In this document: positions 34,880 through 43,017 of the stretch, in pieces
Layout of the letters: every line of letters starts with the position of its first letter
How positions within the stretch are numbered: position 1 is the stretch's first letter
Origin: CAZCQG01 sp964500775
GTDB lineage: Bacteria; Campylobacterota; Campylobacteria; Campylobacterales; CAZCQG01
DNA length: 64,000 nucleotides
Direction: 5' to 3'
Assembly: GCA_964500775.1 (NCBI GenBank)
Contig: CAZCQG010000006.1
Location: 6,209-70,208, forward strand
Position numbers and translations under genes: made by a program
The notes under the pieces: model-generated
Seen by the model: the letters and a program-made list of their open reading frames with translations, nothing else
What the model was told of the DNA's origin: nothing
The model's database searches: none

Positions 34880-35723
34880 AATGTCTGAAAGCTTTTTCTT
34901 TAATTTTTTGATCGCGCTCCTTATCCCCTTCATCGGAGCTTTCATCTACGGAATCGAACGCGTCGTGAAAGCGAGGATGCAAAATAGAATCGGACCGCCC
35001 GTATTACAGCCTTTTTACGATCTTTTCAAGCTCGCACAAAAAAGGGCGCTTATTATCCACTCATTCCATTCAAATATGGGAATCCTCCATTTTTTCGCAA
35101 CGTGGTTTAGCACCGCGCTACTGTTTTTGGGGGAAGATATACTCATTGTGATTTTTTTCCATTTACTCGCGACCTCTTTGTTGCTTTTAGGATCTTATAG
35201 CGTAAAAAGCCAGTATTCGCAGATAGGCTCCCATAGAGAGCTTATTATGCTCTTTGGATACGAACCTATTTTTATTCTACTCGGCATCACCCTTTTTAGT
35301 CTCGGAGATTCGTTTGCGATTTCCGATATGCAATTCGACGGTATGCCGCTACTAAGTGCTCCTTTGGCATTTTTGGCATTTTTGGTAGCTGCGCTTATGA
35401 AGCTCAAAAAATCCCCTTTCGATGCCGCCGAAGCGCACCAAGAACTTCTCGGCGGAGCGGAGATAGAGTACAGCGGCATCTATTACGAAGCGCTTTACGG
35501 AGCGAAAATGAACGAGTATGTCTACATCTACGGTTTTTGTTTTTTACTCGCGGGGAAAGAGCTACTAGCAGGTTTTATCCTATGCGCGATACTTTTTTTA
35601 CTCATCAATCTCATAGATAATGCAACAGCGAGGCTCAAAACGGGTGATGCGCTTAAGATCGCTTTGGCGGTCGGGTTTATCGCACCGTTTCTCAATCTCG
35701 CACTTCTCTATTTAGGGGTGTAA
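34872..35723 (+). CDS. Ech-type hydrogenase, NuoH-like membrane anchor (EchB/HyfC-like)
   Basis: 283 residues with about eight membrane segments. Diagnostic sequence for the NuoH/HycD family is GIERVVKARMQNRIGPPVLQPFYD near the N-terminus and the acidic loop KKSPFDAAEAHQELLGG near 185-201, which connects the soluble arm to the membrane. It anchors the catalytic subunits at the cytoplasmic side. It abuts the small-subunit gene without a gap. Confidence 0.9.
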   Translation: MCEMSESFFFNFLIALLIPFIGAFIYGIERVVKARMQNRIGPPVLQPFYDLFKLAQKRALIIHSFHSNMGILHFFATWFSTALLFLGEDILIVIFFHLLATSLLLLGSYSVKSQYSQIGSHRELIMLFGYEPIFILLGITLFSLGDSFAISDMQFDGMPLLSAPLAFLAFLVAALMKLKKSPFDAAEAHQELLGGAEIEYSGIYYEALYGAKMNEYVYIYGFCFLLAGKELLAGFILCAILFLLINLIDNATARLKTGDALKIALAVGFIAPFLNLALLYLGV

Positions 35724-36257
35724 ATGGAACTATTTGCAAACTCAAAGAAAAAATCACCGTGGATCATCCACTACAACGCAGGAAGTTGCAACGGATGCGA
35801 CATAGAGATACTCGCGACGCTCTCGCCAAAATATGACGTGGAGCGATTTGGCATCATCAACAAAGGGAATCCCAAGCAAGCCGACATACTCCTAGTCACC
35901 GGTCCCGTGACCAAGCGCTCGCGTGAACGTCTCGTGCAGCTCTACACCCAGATACCCGAACCAAAAGTGGTCATCTCGGTAGGTGCATGCACCAATAGCG
36001 GCGGGGTCTTCCGCGATATGTACAACCAAGAGTGCGGCGTAGATAGGTACATCCCCGTGGACGTCTACGTCGCAGGGTGCGCGGCGAGACCGGAGCAAGT
36101 AATCGAAGGGGTAGCTAAAGCACTAGAGATATTAGAACAAAAAACCGACGCGATAGAAAAACCCAAAAAGCTTTTCGGAAAGATAAATGAACTTTTCGGG
36201 CAAAACGACAGACGTGAGATAGCAAAAACACTAAAGGCGGATGATGCAGAAAATTGA
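35724..36257 (+). CDS. Ech-type [NiFe] hydrogenase small subunit (EchC/NuoB-like)
   Basis: 177 residues of the NuoB/HycG family. The proximal 4Fe-4S cluster ligands are all present: C22 and C25 (AGSCNGCDIEIL), C89 (VGACTNSGG) and C119 (VAGCAARPE). There is no signal peptide, so the enzyme faces the cytoplasm. It carries electrons between the NiFe site and the ferredoxin subunit. The C-terminal 40 residues are Lys/Asp/Glu-rich. It overlaps the next gene by up to 17 bases. Confidence 0.92.
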   Translation: MELFANSKKKSPWIIHYNAGSCNGCDIEILATLSPKYDVERFGIINKGNPKQADILLVTGPVTKRSRERLVQLYTQIPEPKVVISVGACTNSGGVFRDMYNQECGVDRYIPVDVYVAGCAARPEQVIEGVAKALEILEQKTDAIEKPKKLFGKINELFGQNDRREIAKTLKADDAEN

Positions 36258-36582
36258 GACTACTTTGCAAAACGTAGTAAACGACATTAAAAAATTCTAT
36301 GACTACAAAAAACATTTTTACAGCATGGTAAACGGCGTAGATAGGTGTGAGGGGTTTGAGATACAGTGGCTTTTCGGCGAGTATCACGGCGAGGAAATCA
36401 CTATGTTCGTAGCGAATTGCGGCTATGAAGACGAAGTACCCAGCCTCGCTTCTTTCATCCCCTCGTCGGTCTATTCGGAAAATGAACTCTTTGACCTCAT
36501 GGGGGTGAAATTCCACGGTGCAAAAAGAGGATTATTCATCGAAAAAGATACCAAAGAATTCCCCTTAAGGTGCGCACAATGA
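36241..36582 (+). CDS. Ech-type hydrogenase NuoC-like subunit (EchD-like)
   Basis: 113 residues, similar to the NuoC 30-kDa family, with FEIQWLFGEYHGEEITMFVANCGYEDEVPSL and SVYSENELFDLMGVKFHG. In HycE and HyfG this part is fused to the large subunit. Here it is a separate small protein, as in Ech. Two tandem ATGs are possible; the second (36244) has the better spaced AAGG. The stop overlaps the large-subunit start (ATGA). Confidence 0.85.
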   Translation: MMQKIETTLQNVVNDIKKFYDYKKHFYSMVNGVDRCEGFEIQWLFGEYHGEEITMFVANCGYEDEVPSLASFIPSSVYSENELFDLMGVKFHGAKRGLFIEKDTKEFPLRCAQ

Positions 36583-37664
36583 TCCAAGAACTCAACATCG
36601 CCCTCGGCTCGCAACACGTCGCCCTATTGGAGCCTATGCGGCTAGAATTCCAGACCGAAAACGAAAGAATCACGGGGGTAAACGCCGACTTCGGATACGT
36701 CCATAGAGGCATCGAAAAAGCGTGCGCTAGCAAGTTTAAATTCAAACAAGTGGGCTATGTCGTCTCTAGGGTATGCGGTCTGTGCTCCATCACTCACAGC
36801 TCGGCGTATACGTTTGCCATCGAAGGAATCTTCGGCGAAGAGATTCCTATACGGGCAAAGTATCTACGGATACTCGCACTAGAGCTAGATAGAATCCACT
36901 CTCATCTCTTATGTCTCGCCCACACCGCAGAATCGGCAGGCTTTGAAGCGCTTTTTATGCACATAATGAAACACCGTGAACTCGTAATGGAAGCCCAAGA
37001 ATCGCTCACCGGCAACCGTGTCCACTTCGACTACCTCCATATCGGCGGGGTAAATAGAGACTTGGACAGCGAAAAAAGCGGGGAAATAAAAAACAAGATC
37101 ATCCAACTAAGAGAGAAGGTCAAAGAGATACAAGAGTTATTCAACTCCAACTTCTCTCTCTCGATGAAATACAAAGGAATCGGCGCTATAAGTACCGAAG
37201 ATGTCTACAAACTCAACGTCGCAGGTCCGCAGGCAAGAGCGGCAAACGTAGCGTGGGACGTCCGCAACGTCGATACGACACTCCCCTATAAAGAGGTGGG
37301 TTTCAAACTCATCACCCAAGAAGGGGGTGACATCCACGCAAGAAACAACGTGCGCCTATTAGAGACGCTAAACTCCATCGAAATGGTATTAAACGTCTTA
37401 GACAATTTGCCTGCGGGGGAGATTACCGTAAAAATAAAAGGGAATCCGGATGGAGAATATGTCTCTAGAATCGAAGCCCCGAGAGGCGAGCTCTCCTACT
37501 ATGTGCTCGGTGAGAAAAAGCCGATACTTAAAAGGGTGCGGATAAAAACACCGACCTACTCCAATGCGGCAAGTTTCGTGCATATAATGAACGGGCAAGA
37601 CTACGGCGATATTCCTGCCATCATGGCATCGTTTGATCCGTGTATGTCGTGTACGGCAAAGTAG
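36579..37664 (+). CDS. Ech-type [NiFe] hydrogenase large subunit (EchE-like), no C-terminal extension
   Basis: 361 residues from the ATG at 36579, which overlaps the previous stop and has AAGG 8 bases upstream. The NiFe site is complete: C66-x2-C69 with H73 (RVCGLCSITH) and C355-x2-C358 (DPCMSC), plus an RGIE motif at 43-46. NuoD lacks these cysteines, so this is a true hydrogenase. The chain stops three residues after the last cysteine, so there is no C-terminal peptide for a maturation protease to remove. It should reduce protons or oxidise H2 with ferredoxin as partner. Confidence 0.93.
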   Translation: MIQELNIALGSQHVALLEPMRLEFQTENERITGVNADFGYVHRGIEKACASKFKFKQVGYVVSRVCGLCSITHSSAYTFAIEGIFGEEIPIRAKYLRILALELDRIHSHLLCLAHTAESAGFEALFMHIMKHRELVMEAQESLTGNRVHFDYLHIGGVNRDLDSEKSGEIKNKIIQLREKVKEIQELFNSNFSLSMKYKGIGAISTEDVYKLNVAGPQARAANVAWDVRNVDTTLPYKEVGFKLITQEGGDIHARNNVRLLETLNSIEMVLNVLDNLPAGEITVKIKGNPDGEYVSRIEAPRGELSYYVLGEKKPILKRVRIKTPTYSNAASFVHIMNGQDYGDIPAIMASFDPCMSCTAK

Positions 37665-37674
37665 GAGAGATGCG

Positions 37675-38088
37675 ATGTTAAAAGCGATGCTATTATCCCT
37701 ATCCAATCTTTTTAAAAAGCCGGTCACGAAGCGCTACCCTTTTGAACCCACTTATAAACCTGCGGATTTCAGAGGGGAGATAAAATATAACGTGGAGGAA
37801 TGTATCTTTTGCCTCAAATGTGAGAGCGCTTGCCCTCCGGGAGCCATTATTTTTGATCAGCACGTCAAAAGCGGCGTGTATAAGTACCATTACAATCCTT
37901 ACCTTTGCATCTACTGCGGCGAATGCGTGCGCGCATGTCCGAAACCCGGATGCGATGGATCGCTTTGGCAAGATAGCACCGAAACTCTAAGCTCCACCGA
38001 CAAGACAATCAACGATGAATGGTTTGCCTTAGAACAAAGAGCTTATAAAAACAGAGAGACTTATAAAACAAATAAAAAAACACAATAA
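37675..38088 (+). CDS. Ech-type hydrogenase ferredoxin subunit (EchF/HycF-like)
   Basis: 137 residues from the ATG at 37675, which has AGGAG 7 bases upstream; the frame extends further upstream only inside the large-subunit gene. Two 4Fe-4S motifs are seen: CIFCLKCESACPPG and CIYCGECVRACPKPG. It passes electrons between soluble ferredoxin and the small subunit. It is the last gene of the operon, followed at once by a terminator-like hairpin. No formate dehydrogenase or hyp maturation gene is adjacent. Confidence 0.9.
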   Translation: MLKAMLLSLSNLFKKPVTKRYPFEPTYKPADFRGEIKYNVEECIFCLKCESACPPGAIIFDQHVKSGVYKYHYNPYLCIYCGECVRACPKPGCDGSLWQDSTETLSSTDKTINDEWFALEQRAYKNRETYKTNKKTQ

Positions 38089-38113
38089 AACCACGTATTG
38101 TGGCTTATTTTTT
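38084..38113 (+). terminator. Probable terminator of the hydrogenase operon
   Basis: An imperfect stem (AATAAAACCAC against GTGGCTTATT, one mismatch or bulge) with loop GTATT is followed by a run of six T. It begins within the last codons of the ferredoxin gene and ends before the MSHA-like locus. Confidence 0.65.
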
Positions 38114-38171
38114 GCTTGATTATTAATATTACTTAATGTAAATTGGGAAAAAATATTAATAAGAGGTTTTT

Positions 38172-39659
38172 TTGGATAGTAGCAACAAGGTTGAATATGT
38201 TTTTTTAGATCCGCAAAAATGTGACCTATTAAGCTTGTCAAGCGTAGGGCTCGTAAAAGCAGAGCTAAAAAATCCCAAAAAAAACTGCAAAATCATCTCT
38301 ACGTTAGATAGCTCAAGAATCTTAAATCTCTCCATAGAAATAGACAAAGATACTCCCGAAGACCTCATAGGGGATGCCATAAACGAGGCGGTATACGAAG
38401 ATGCCTCTATCGATCCCGAAATAGAATACATACAAAAACATATCAAAAAAGGGAGAAATTACGACGGTTCGAAAATCGAATACGACGTATTTTTGATCAA
38501 TAAAAACGAAATCTACGGCAGTTTCTCCGAGTGTGCAAAAACATATCCGTATATCGACTACGTCATTCCCGAGATTTTCCTTTTTAGATCACTTTATGAA
38601 TACGGAGAGTTAAAAAAAGAAGGGTATGATATTTTTGTACATTTTGGAGAAAAAAGTGCATTTTTGACCCTGTATCAAAAGGGAAATTTGATTTTTCACA
38701 AGACTTTCGATCTCAATCTCGATTCATTAAAAAACGTATTTAATGAGTATAGTCCCGCCGTTGTCACTCCCGAAGAATTTAAAAATATCTTTTCGGGAAA
38801 TCTAAGCGAATCGATATATGAAGGGGCGCTCAACAAGCTTAATAATGAAATATTTATTGTGCTTGATGAAGTGATGTCCTATATCAAACGAATGTACAGT
38901 TTTAGCGTCGTAGAGAATTTTTTTCTTGATTCCGCCTACGGCATCAACGAAAAATTGTATCTATATCTCGAAGAACTTCTTGGCTATAAAGCAAAAAGAT
39001 TTGAATTTAACTCCGAAAACACGAGACATATAGAGCAAATCGCCTTAAAAGCACTCGCCCACGAACTCCCGTGTCTCAACGAATCAAACTTTACGGTCTA
39101 TGCTAGACCAAAGCCTTTCTTTAGCCGTCCGGTCGGAAAAACCGCACTCTACCTAATCATTGCCGCCGTACTTTCATTACTCTACGGGGTTTTTATCGGA
39201 GTGATGTATTATATGACAAGCGAGAGCATTAAAACCCTCACGCTTGATAAAAACAAAATAGCGCTTCAAGCACAAAATATTCAAAATACGATAAATACTT
39301 TTAAAGCAGAAGCCCAAAGCGCTACGACAAAGGAAAATGAAGCCAAAGCGGAACTCCAAAGCTCTCTCAATATACTTGAAGAGGTGCGAAAAGTAAAAGA
39401 GGGTTACAAACAAAAAACCCCGATGATTATTTACCTCTCAAAAGAGATCACGCGAACAGGGACGAATCTTCAAACACTGCAAATCGAAGATACGGGAGAA
39501 AAAACAAAAATAACCGCCGGCATTACCGCCACTAACGACAAGTCACTTTCCACGCTTATCGATACCTTAGGAAGAAACACTCAATATACATTGGAAATCG
39601 ATACTATAACGCGAGGAGAGAACGACTACAACACCACTTTGAGGTTAATACGCCGATGA
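38172..39659 (+). CDS. MSHA-like biogenesis protein MshI (PilM- and PilN-like regions fused)
   Basis: 495 residues. The first 300 or so resemble the actin-like PilM fold (IFVHFGEKSAFLTLYQKGN). One membrane helix (ALYLIIAAVLSLLYGVFIGVMYY) follows near 328-350, then a coiled region and a PilN-like ferredoxin fold. This is the layout of MshI-type proteins. It would form the inner-membrane ring of a type IV pilus-like machine. Translation starts at TTG with AGAGG about 6 bases upstream. It overlaps the next gene by 4 bases. Confidence 0.72.
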   Translation: MDSSNKVEYVFLDPQKCDLLSLSSVGLVKAELKNPKKNCKIISTLDSSRILNLSIEIDKDTPEDLIGDAINEAVYEDASIDPEIEYIQKHIKKGRNYDGSKIEYDVFLINKNEIYGSFSECAKTYPYIDYVIPEIFLFRSLYEYGELKKEGYDIFVHFGEKSAFLTLYQKGNLIFHKTFDLNLDSLKNVFNEYSPAVVTPEEFKNIFSGNLSESIYEGALNKLNNEIFIVLDEVMSYIKRMYSFSVVENFFLDSAYGINEKLYLYLEELLGYKAKRFEFNSENTRHIEQIALKALAHELPCLNESNFTVYARPKPFFSRPVGKTALYLIIAAVLSLLYGVFIGVMYYMTSESIKTLTLDKNKIALQAQNIQNTINTFKAEAQSATTKENEAKAELQSSLNILEEVRKVKEGYKQKTPMIIYLSKEITRTGTNLQTLQIEDTGEKTKITAGITATNDKSLSTLIDTLGRNTQYTLEIDTITRGENDYNTTLRLIRR

Positions 39660-40288
39660 AACTGCAATTTAATTTACAAAGGATACTCGATTCTTACGAC
39701 AATTATCTGAATGATAAAAAAGAATCCGAAAAAGCGATTCTTATCTATTCACCCGCCGTACTCATCGTATTTTTAGCATATTTTTACCTATTTCCGATCG
39801 TAGATAGCTACTACACGAAAATAAAAAAACAACATAATGCTCTGCAAACAGAGATGCAGAATCTCAACAATATTATCCTCACTCAATCTAGCGGCGACAT
39901 CTTGGCGAAGCTCAAAAAAGATGCCGATGACGCGAAGGCAAATACCGAAATCATTTGGCAGCAAAAAAGTTTGATAGAGGAGAAGATCTACGATCTTAGC
40001 CTCAACCAAGAGAAGTGGCATACCCTCCTTGATCAAATTACCAAAGAAGGGGATGCGTTAGGGATAAAATTAGATACGTTCACGTTTAAAGACAACAACG
40101 TCGTCTCCAATAATATCAAATCAACTATCATTACCGTAGAAGGGGATGGAAACTATAAGAACATCCTTCTCTTTTTGAATTTTTTAGAGAGTAAAAGCGG
40201 CTACGTCAACCTCAAAAACATTCAAATGCAAGGAGGGGGTGAGATTGTATTTAAAGTCGAAATAGAGGTGTGGAGGATGGATGTTTAA
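39656..40288 (+). CDS. MSHA-like biogenesis protein MshJ (PilO-like)
   Basis: 210 residues: one membrane helix (AILIYSPAVLIVFLAYFYLF, about 27-46), a coiled-coil stretch (about 50-115) and a C-terminal ferredoxin-like domain. This is the PilO/MshJ plan. It would pair with the PilN-like part of the upstream protein in the inner membrane. The call depends on topology and gene order more than on motifs. Confidence 0.7.
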   Translation: MKLQFNLQRILDSYDNYLNDKKESEKAILIYSPAVLIVFLAYFYLFPIVDSYYTKIKKQHNALQTEMQNLNNIILTQSSGDILAKLKKDADDAKANTEIIWQQKSLIEEKIYDLSLNQEKWHTLLDQITKEGDALGIKLDTFTFKDNNVVSNNIKSTIITVEGDGNYKNILLFLNFLESKSGYVNLKNIQMQGGGEIVFKVEIEVWRMDV

Positions 40289-40706
40289 GTTGCTCCTCCT
40301 AACCTTTTTTACGCTCAATCTCTTTGCCAACGAACCCGTGATTTCACCGCAAATGCAAAAGATTTTTGAATTACTATTGCAAGACGGTCGTATCGACTTA
40401 AAAGATGAGATACTCTCACTCCAAAACCCCTATCCGAAAATCCAAGAAGCGCCCGCAGAATCATCAACGGAAACAGACTCCTCGACTCCGCCGCAAAAAA
40501 AAGAAGAAAAACTCACGATGATACTCGACGGAGCGGCAAAAATCGGTGCGACATGGTATAAAGTGGGGGATGAATATAACGGGCAAAAAATCGTAGAGAT
40601 AACAGATAATAAAGTGATATTGCAAAAGTTGGATTCCACCGAAGAGATGCTTTTGATAGAAAAAAATATAAATCTAGAGGTAAAAACAAATGAAACACGT
40701 AACTAG
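40281..40706 (+). CDS. MSHA-like biogenesis protein MshK (PilP-like)
   Basis: 141 residues with a signal peptide (MFKLLLLTFFTLNLFA) and a C-terminal beta domain (MILDGAAKIGATWYKVGDEYNGQKIVEI) that matches the MshK/PilP pattern of a small domain contacting the secretin. The middle is a Ser/Thr/Glu/Pro linker. It overlaps the MshI-J chain upstream by 8 bases and the secretin downstream by 17. Confidence 0.7.
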   Translation: MFKLLLLTFFTLNLFANEPVISPQMQKIFELLLQDGRIDLKDEILSLQNPYPKIQEAPAESSTETDSSTPPQKKEEKLTMILDGAAKIGATWYKVGDEYNGQKIVEITDNKVILQKLDSTEEMLLIEKNINLEVKTNETRN

Positions 40707-42180
40707 AGCGATTGTAGCGATTTTATTACTATCTGCAGCATTGTTTGCGGAGTGCGAGAATCGACTCTTCACCATTTCCGCCAATAATAAAGGGGCGAGT
40801 GCGGAAGATATTATCAATCGTCTCTCGGAAGAGTGTCAATTCAGCGTCGTCGTAAAAGACGGCAATAATTCAGAAACGATACTCAAAAAACCGCTTCAAA
40901 ACGTTTTTCTCAAAGATGCCACAATCGAGGAGGTATTTCAACTCGTCCTCGGAGAAAACGGACTTGAATACGAGTACGACAACCAAAAATTAAAAATCCA
41001 TTACCTCATCACCAAAACATTCGAAGTGGACATACTCAATACCAGCAGAACAGGAACAAGCTCTACGAATATCGCGATAACGGGTGAGCGGGTGAGCGGC
41101 GAATCGACGACGACCAATTCCGATTCCGGAGGAAATTCAAAAGCAGAGATTAAATCGGATGACGGCTATAGCTTTTGGAGCGACACTTTAGTACAAGAGC
41201 TTTCCGATATTGCGACGCGCCCCGAGGATGAATTTAGCGATGTCAAAATCGTCATCAATAAAGGGGCCGGTCTTATCACCGTTACAGGAAACAAAAAGCA
41301 AGTCGCAAGGGTGGATGAATACCTCAAAAGTATTAACACGAGGCTAAAAACGCAGGTGCTTATCGACGTAAATATCTTAAGCGTGAAACACACGAACTCA
41401 AAGTCAATCGGAATTGATTGGAGCAGTATAATGGATAGCGTAAACGTCTTAACCGCCACCCAAGATTATTCATTTACAAAAACAAAAGAGATTACCGGAA
41501 TAACAGACGATACGAAGACCTATACGAAAAACCTATCGCTAGGGACGTTAAGCAACCTACCGATGAGCGACATAGTAAACTTCTTGCGCGGATACGGCGA
41601 TGTCACCACCGTATCAAATCCAAAAGTAATGACGCTCAATAATCAACCCTCGCTTATCAGTGTGGGAAATATATTCTACTACGAAGAGACCGACGTCACT
41701 ACAACTTCCGGCACGAGCACTACGAACGTAGCTACCGATGTAACGTATACTCCGCTTTTCGTCGGAATCTTGCTCGATATTACCCCCTCTATCTACAATG
41801 ACGAAATAATGCTCAAAATAAATCCCTCCATCACAAAAACTACCAATAGCAACATAGATACGGGGACTGCTTTTACTTCGGGACCTCCGAATCTAGAATC
41901 GAAACAATTAAGCTCGGTAGTCAAACTCAAAGACGGCGAAAGAGCGGTGCTGGGAGGACTTATCTCTAGGGATAGGCAAAACGACGAGAAAAAAGTCCCC
42001 TTGCTCGGAGACATCCCGCTTGTGGGATACGCCTTTAAACGCGAAGAACTCTATGATCAACTCTCCGAAATGGTTATAATTATAACGCCGCACGTTGTAG
42101 GAAATAAGGAGCTCTCTTTGAGGGATTTGGGATACACGAAAGAAAAAATTGAAAGCGCTATGGATTACTACGAAGAATGA
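40690..42180 (+). CDS. mshL: MSHA-type secretin MshL
   Basis: 496 residues: signal peptide (ending SAALFA), an N-terminal STN-like fold (ISANNKGASAEDIINRL), a Ser/Thr/Gly-rich linker with GERVSGESTTTNSDSGG, and a secretin domain (VSNPKVMTLNNQPSLISVG; VVKLKDGERAVLGGLIS; VPLLGDIPLVGYAF). It would be the outer-membrane pore of the second machine. It is shorter than the GspD at 22582 and has the linker typical of MshL. Confidence 0.85.
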   Translation: MKHVTRAIVAILLLSAALFAECENRLFTISANNKGASAEDIINRLSEECQFSVVVKDGNNSETILKKPLQNVFLKDATIEEVFQLVLGENGLEYEYDNQKLKIHYLITKTFEVDILNTSRTGTSSTNIAITGERVSGESTTTNSDSGGNSKAEIKSDDGYSFWSDTLVQELSDIATRPEDEFSDVKIVINKGAGLITVTGNKKQVARVDEYLKSINTRLKTQVLIDVNILSVKHTNSKSIGIDWSSIMDSVNVLTATQDYSFTKTKEITGITDDTKTYTKNLSLGTLSNLPMSDIVNFLRGYGDVTTVSNPKVMTLNNQPSLISVGNIFYYEETDVTTTSGTSTTNVATDVTYTPLFVGILLDITPSIYNDEIMLKINPSITKTTNSNIDTGTAFTSGPPNLESKQLSSVVKLKDGERAVLGGLISRDRQNDEKKVPLLGDIPLVGYAFKREELYDQLSEMVIIITPHVVGNKELSLRDLGYTKEKIESAMDYYEE

Positions 42181-43007
42181 GCAGATATTTAGAACTTGAA
42201 AAAAAATGGGTGCGATATAAAATAAAGAGGCTCGCCATAGTATTCATCCCTATAGTTTTACTCTTATTTATGGGGGGAGCGATGGCGTATTATTACGACT
42301 TCTCAAAACAGAGCAAAGCATCCCGTCCCGCCGCCCTCCAAATAGTACCGAACGAAAATCAAAATATTGCGGCTGTTTCCGTCGAAAAGCCGATGGAAAA
42401 GGTCACGCAAAAACCAAAGTGCTATACCGTCACCGTAGATGTTCTTAATATCCGCAAAGAACCTTCTCTCTCTTCGGAGAAACTCGGAAGACTCTTTGGA
42501 GGCGAGGAGTTTTGCAGCGATATAAATGAGGAGAATTGGATAAAAATCGATGAAGGGTGGATTTACGCAAAGGGGACGCTCTCTCTAGTCAAAGATGAGC
42601 AAATCAACGAGAAACAAGTATATATCCAGGACCTCTTACAAATCCAAAATAGTGAGCCGCCGCAAGAAAACCAAGGTGCGGAAATAGAAATAAAAACAAA
42701 AAGTGCCGACAAAAATCAAATACTCAAAAAAATGATTGAGAGTTTCAACTCTTCTCCCGATGCAAAATTGGCAATTGATATAGGAAAAAGGTATTATGAA
42801 GATAAAAAATACCGTGAAGCGCAATATTGGGCATTGAGATCCAATGAGCTTGACAATGGAGATGCGAGTTGGATTCTCTTCGCTAAAGCAAAATTTGGCG
42901 CGGGAGAGAAGGATGAAGCGATTACTATATTAACGACGGCATCCCAAAAAACCAAGAACAAAGAGTTTGATCGACTTCTTAACGAAATGCGGGCAAATAG
43001 AGAATAG
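42177..43007 (+). CDS. Membrane-anchored SH3/TPR protein of the MSHA-like locus (MshN-like position)
   Basis: 276 residues: an N-terminal membrane helix (LAIVFIPIVLLLFMGGAMAYYY), a bacterial SH3 domain (about 80-135; VTVDVLNIRKEPSLSSEKLG) and C-terminal TPR-like helices (about 180-275). It lies between secretin and ATPase, where MSHA loci carry the TPR protein MshN, though MshN has no SH3 domain that I know of. It may contact peptidoglycan or hold the secretin. It starts at an ATGA overlap with mshL. Confidence 0.7.
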   Translation: MSRYLELEKKWVRYKIKRLAIVFIPIVLLLFMGGAMAYYYDFSKQSKASRPAALQIVPNENQNIAAVSVEKPMEKVTQKPKCYTVTVDVLNIRKEPSLSSEKLGRLFGGEEFCSDINEENWIKIDEGWIYAKGTLSLVKDEQINEKQVYIQDLLQIQNSEPPQENQGAEIEIKTKSADKNQILKKMIESFNSSPDAKLAIDIGKRYYEDKKYREAQYWALRSNELDNGDASWILFAKAKFGAGEKDEAITILTTASQKTKNKEFDRLLNEMRANRE

Positions 43008-43017
43008 CAGGATTATT

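Noticed and set aside
33029..38088. Respiratory complex I (nuo) genes
   Set aside because: The large subunit keeps all four nickel-binding cysteines (RVCGLC and DPCMSC), which NuoD lacks, and the set has only six genes.
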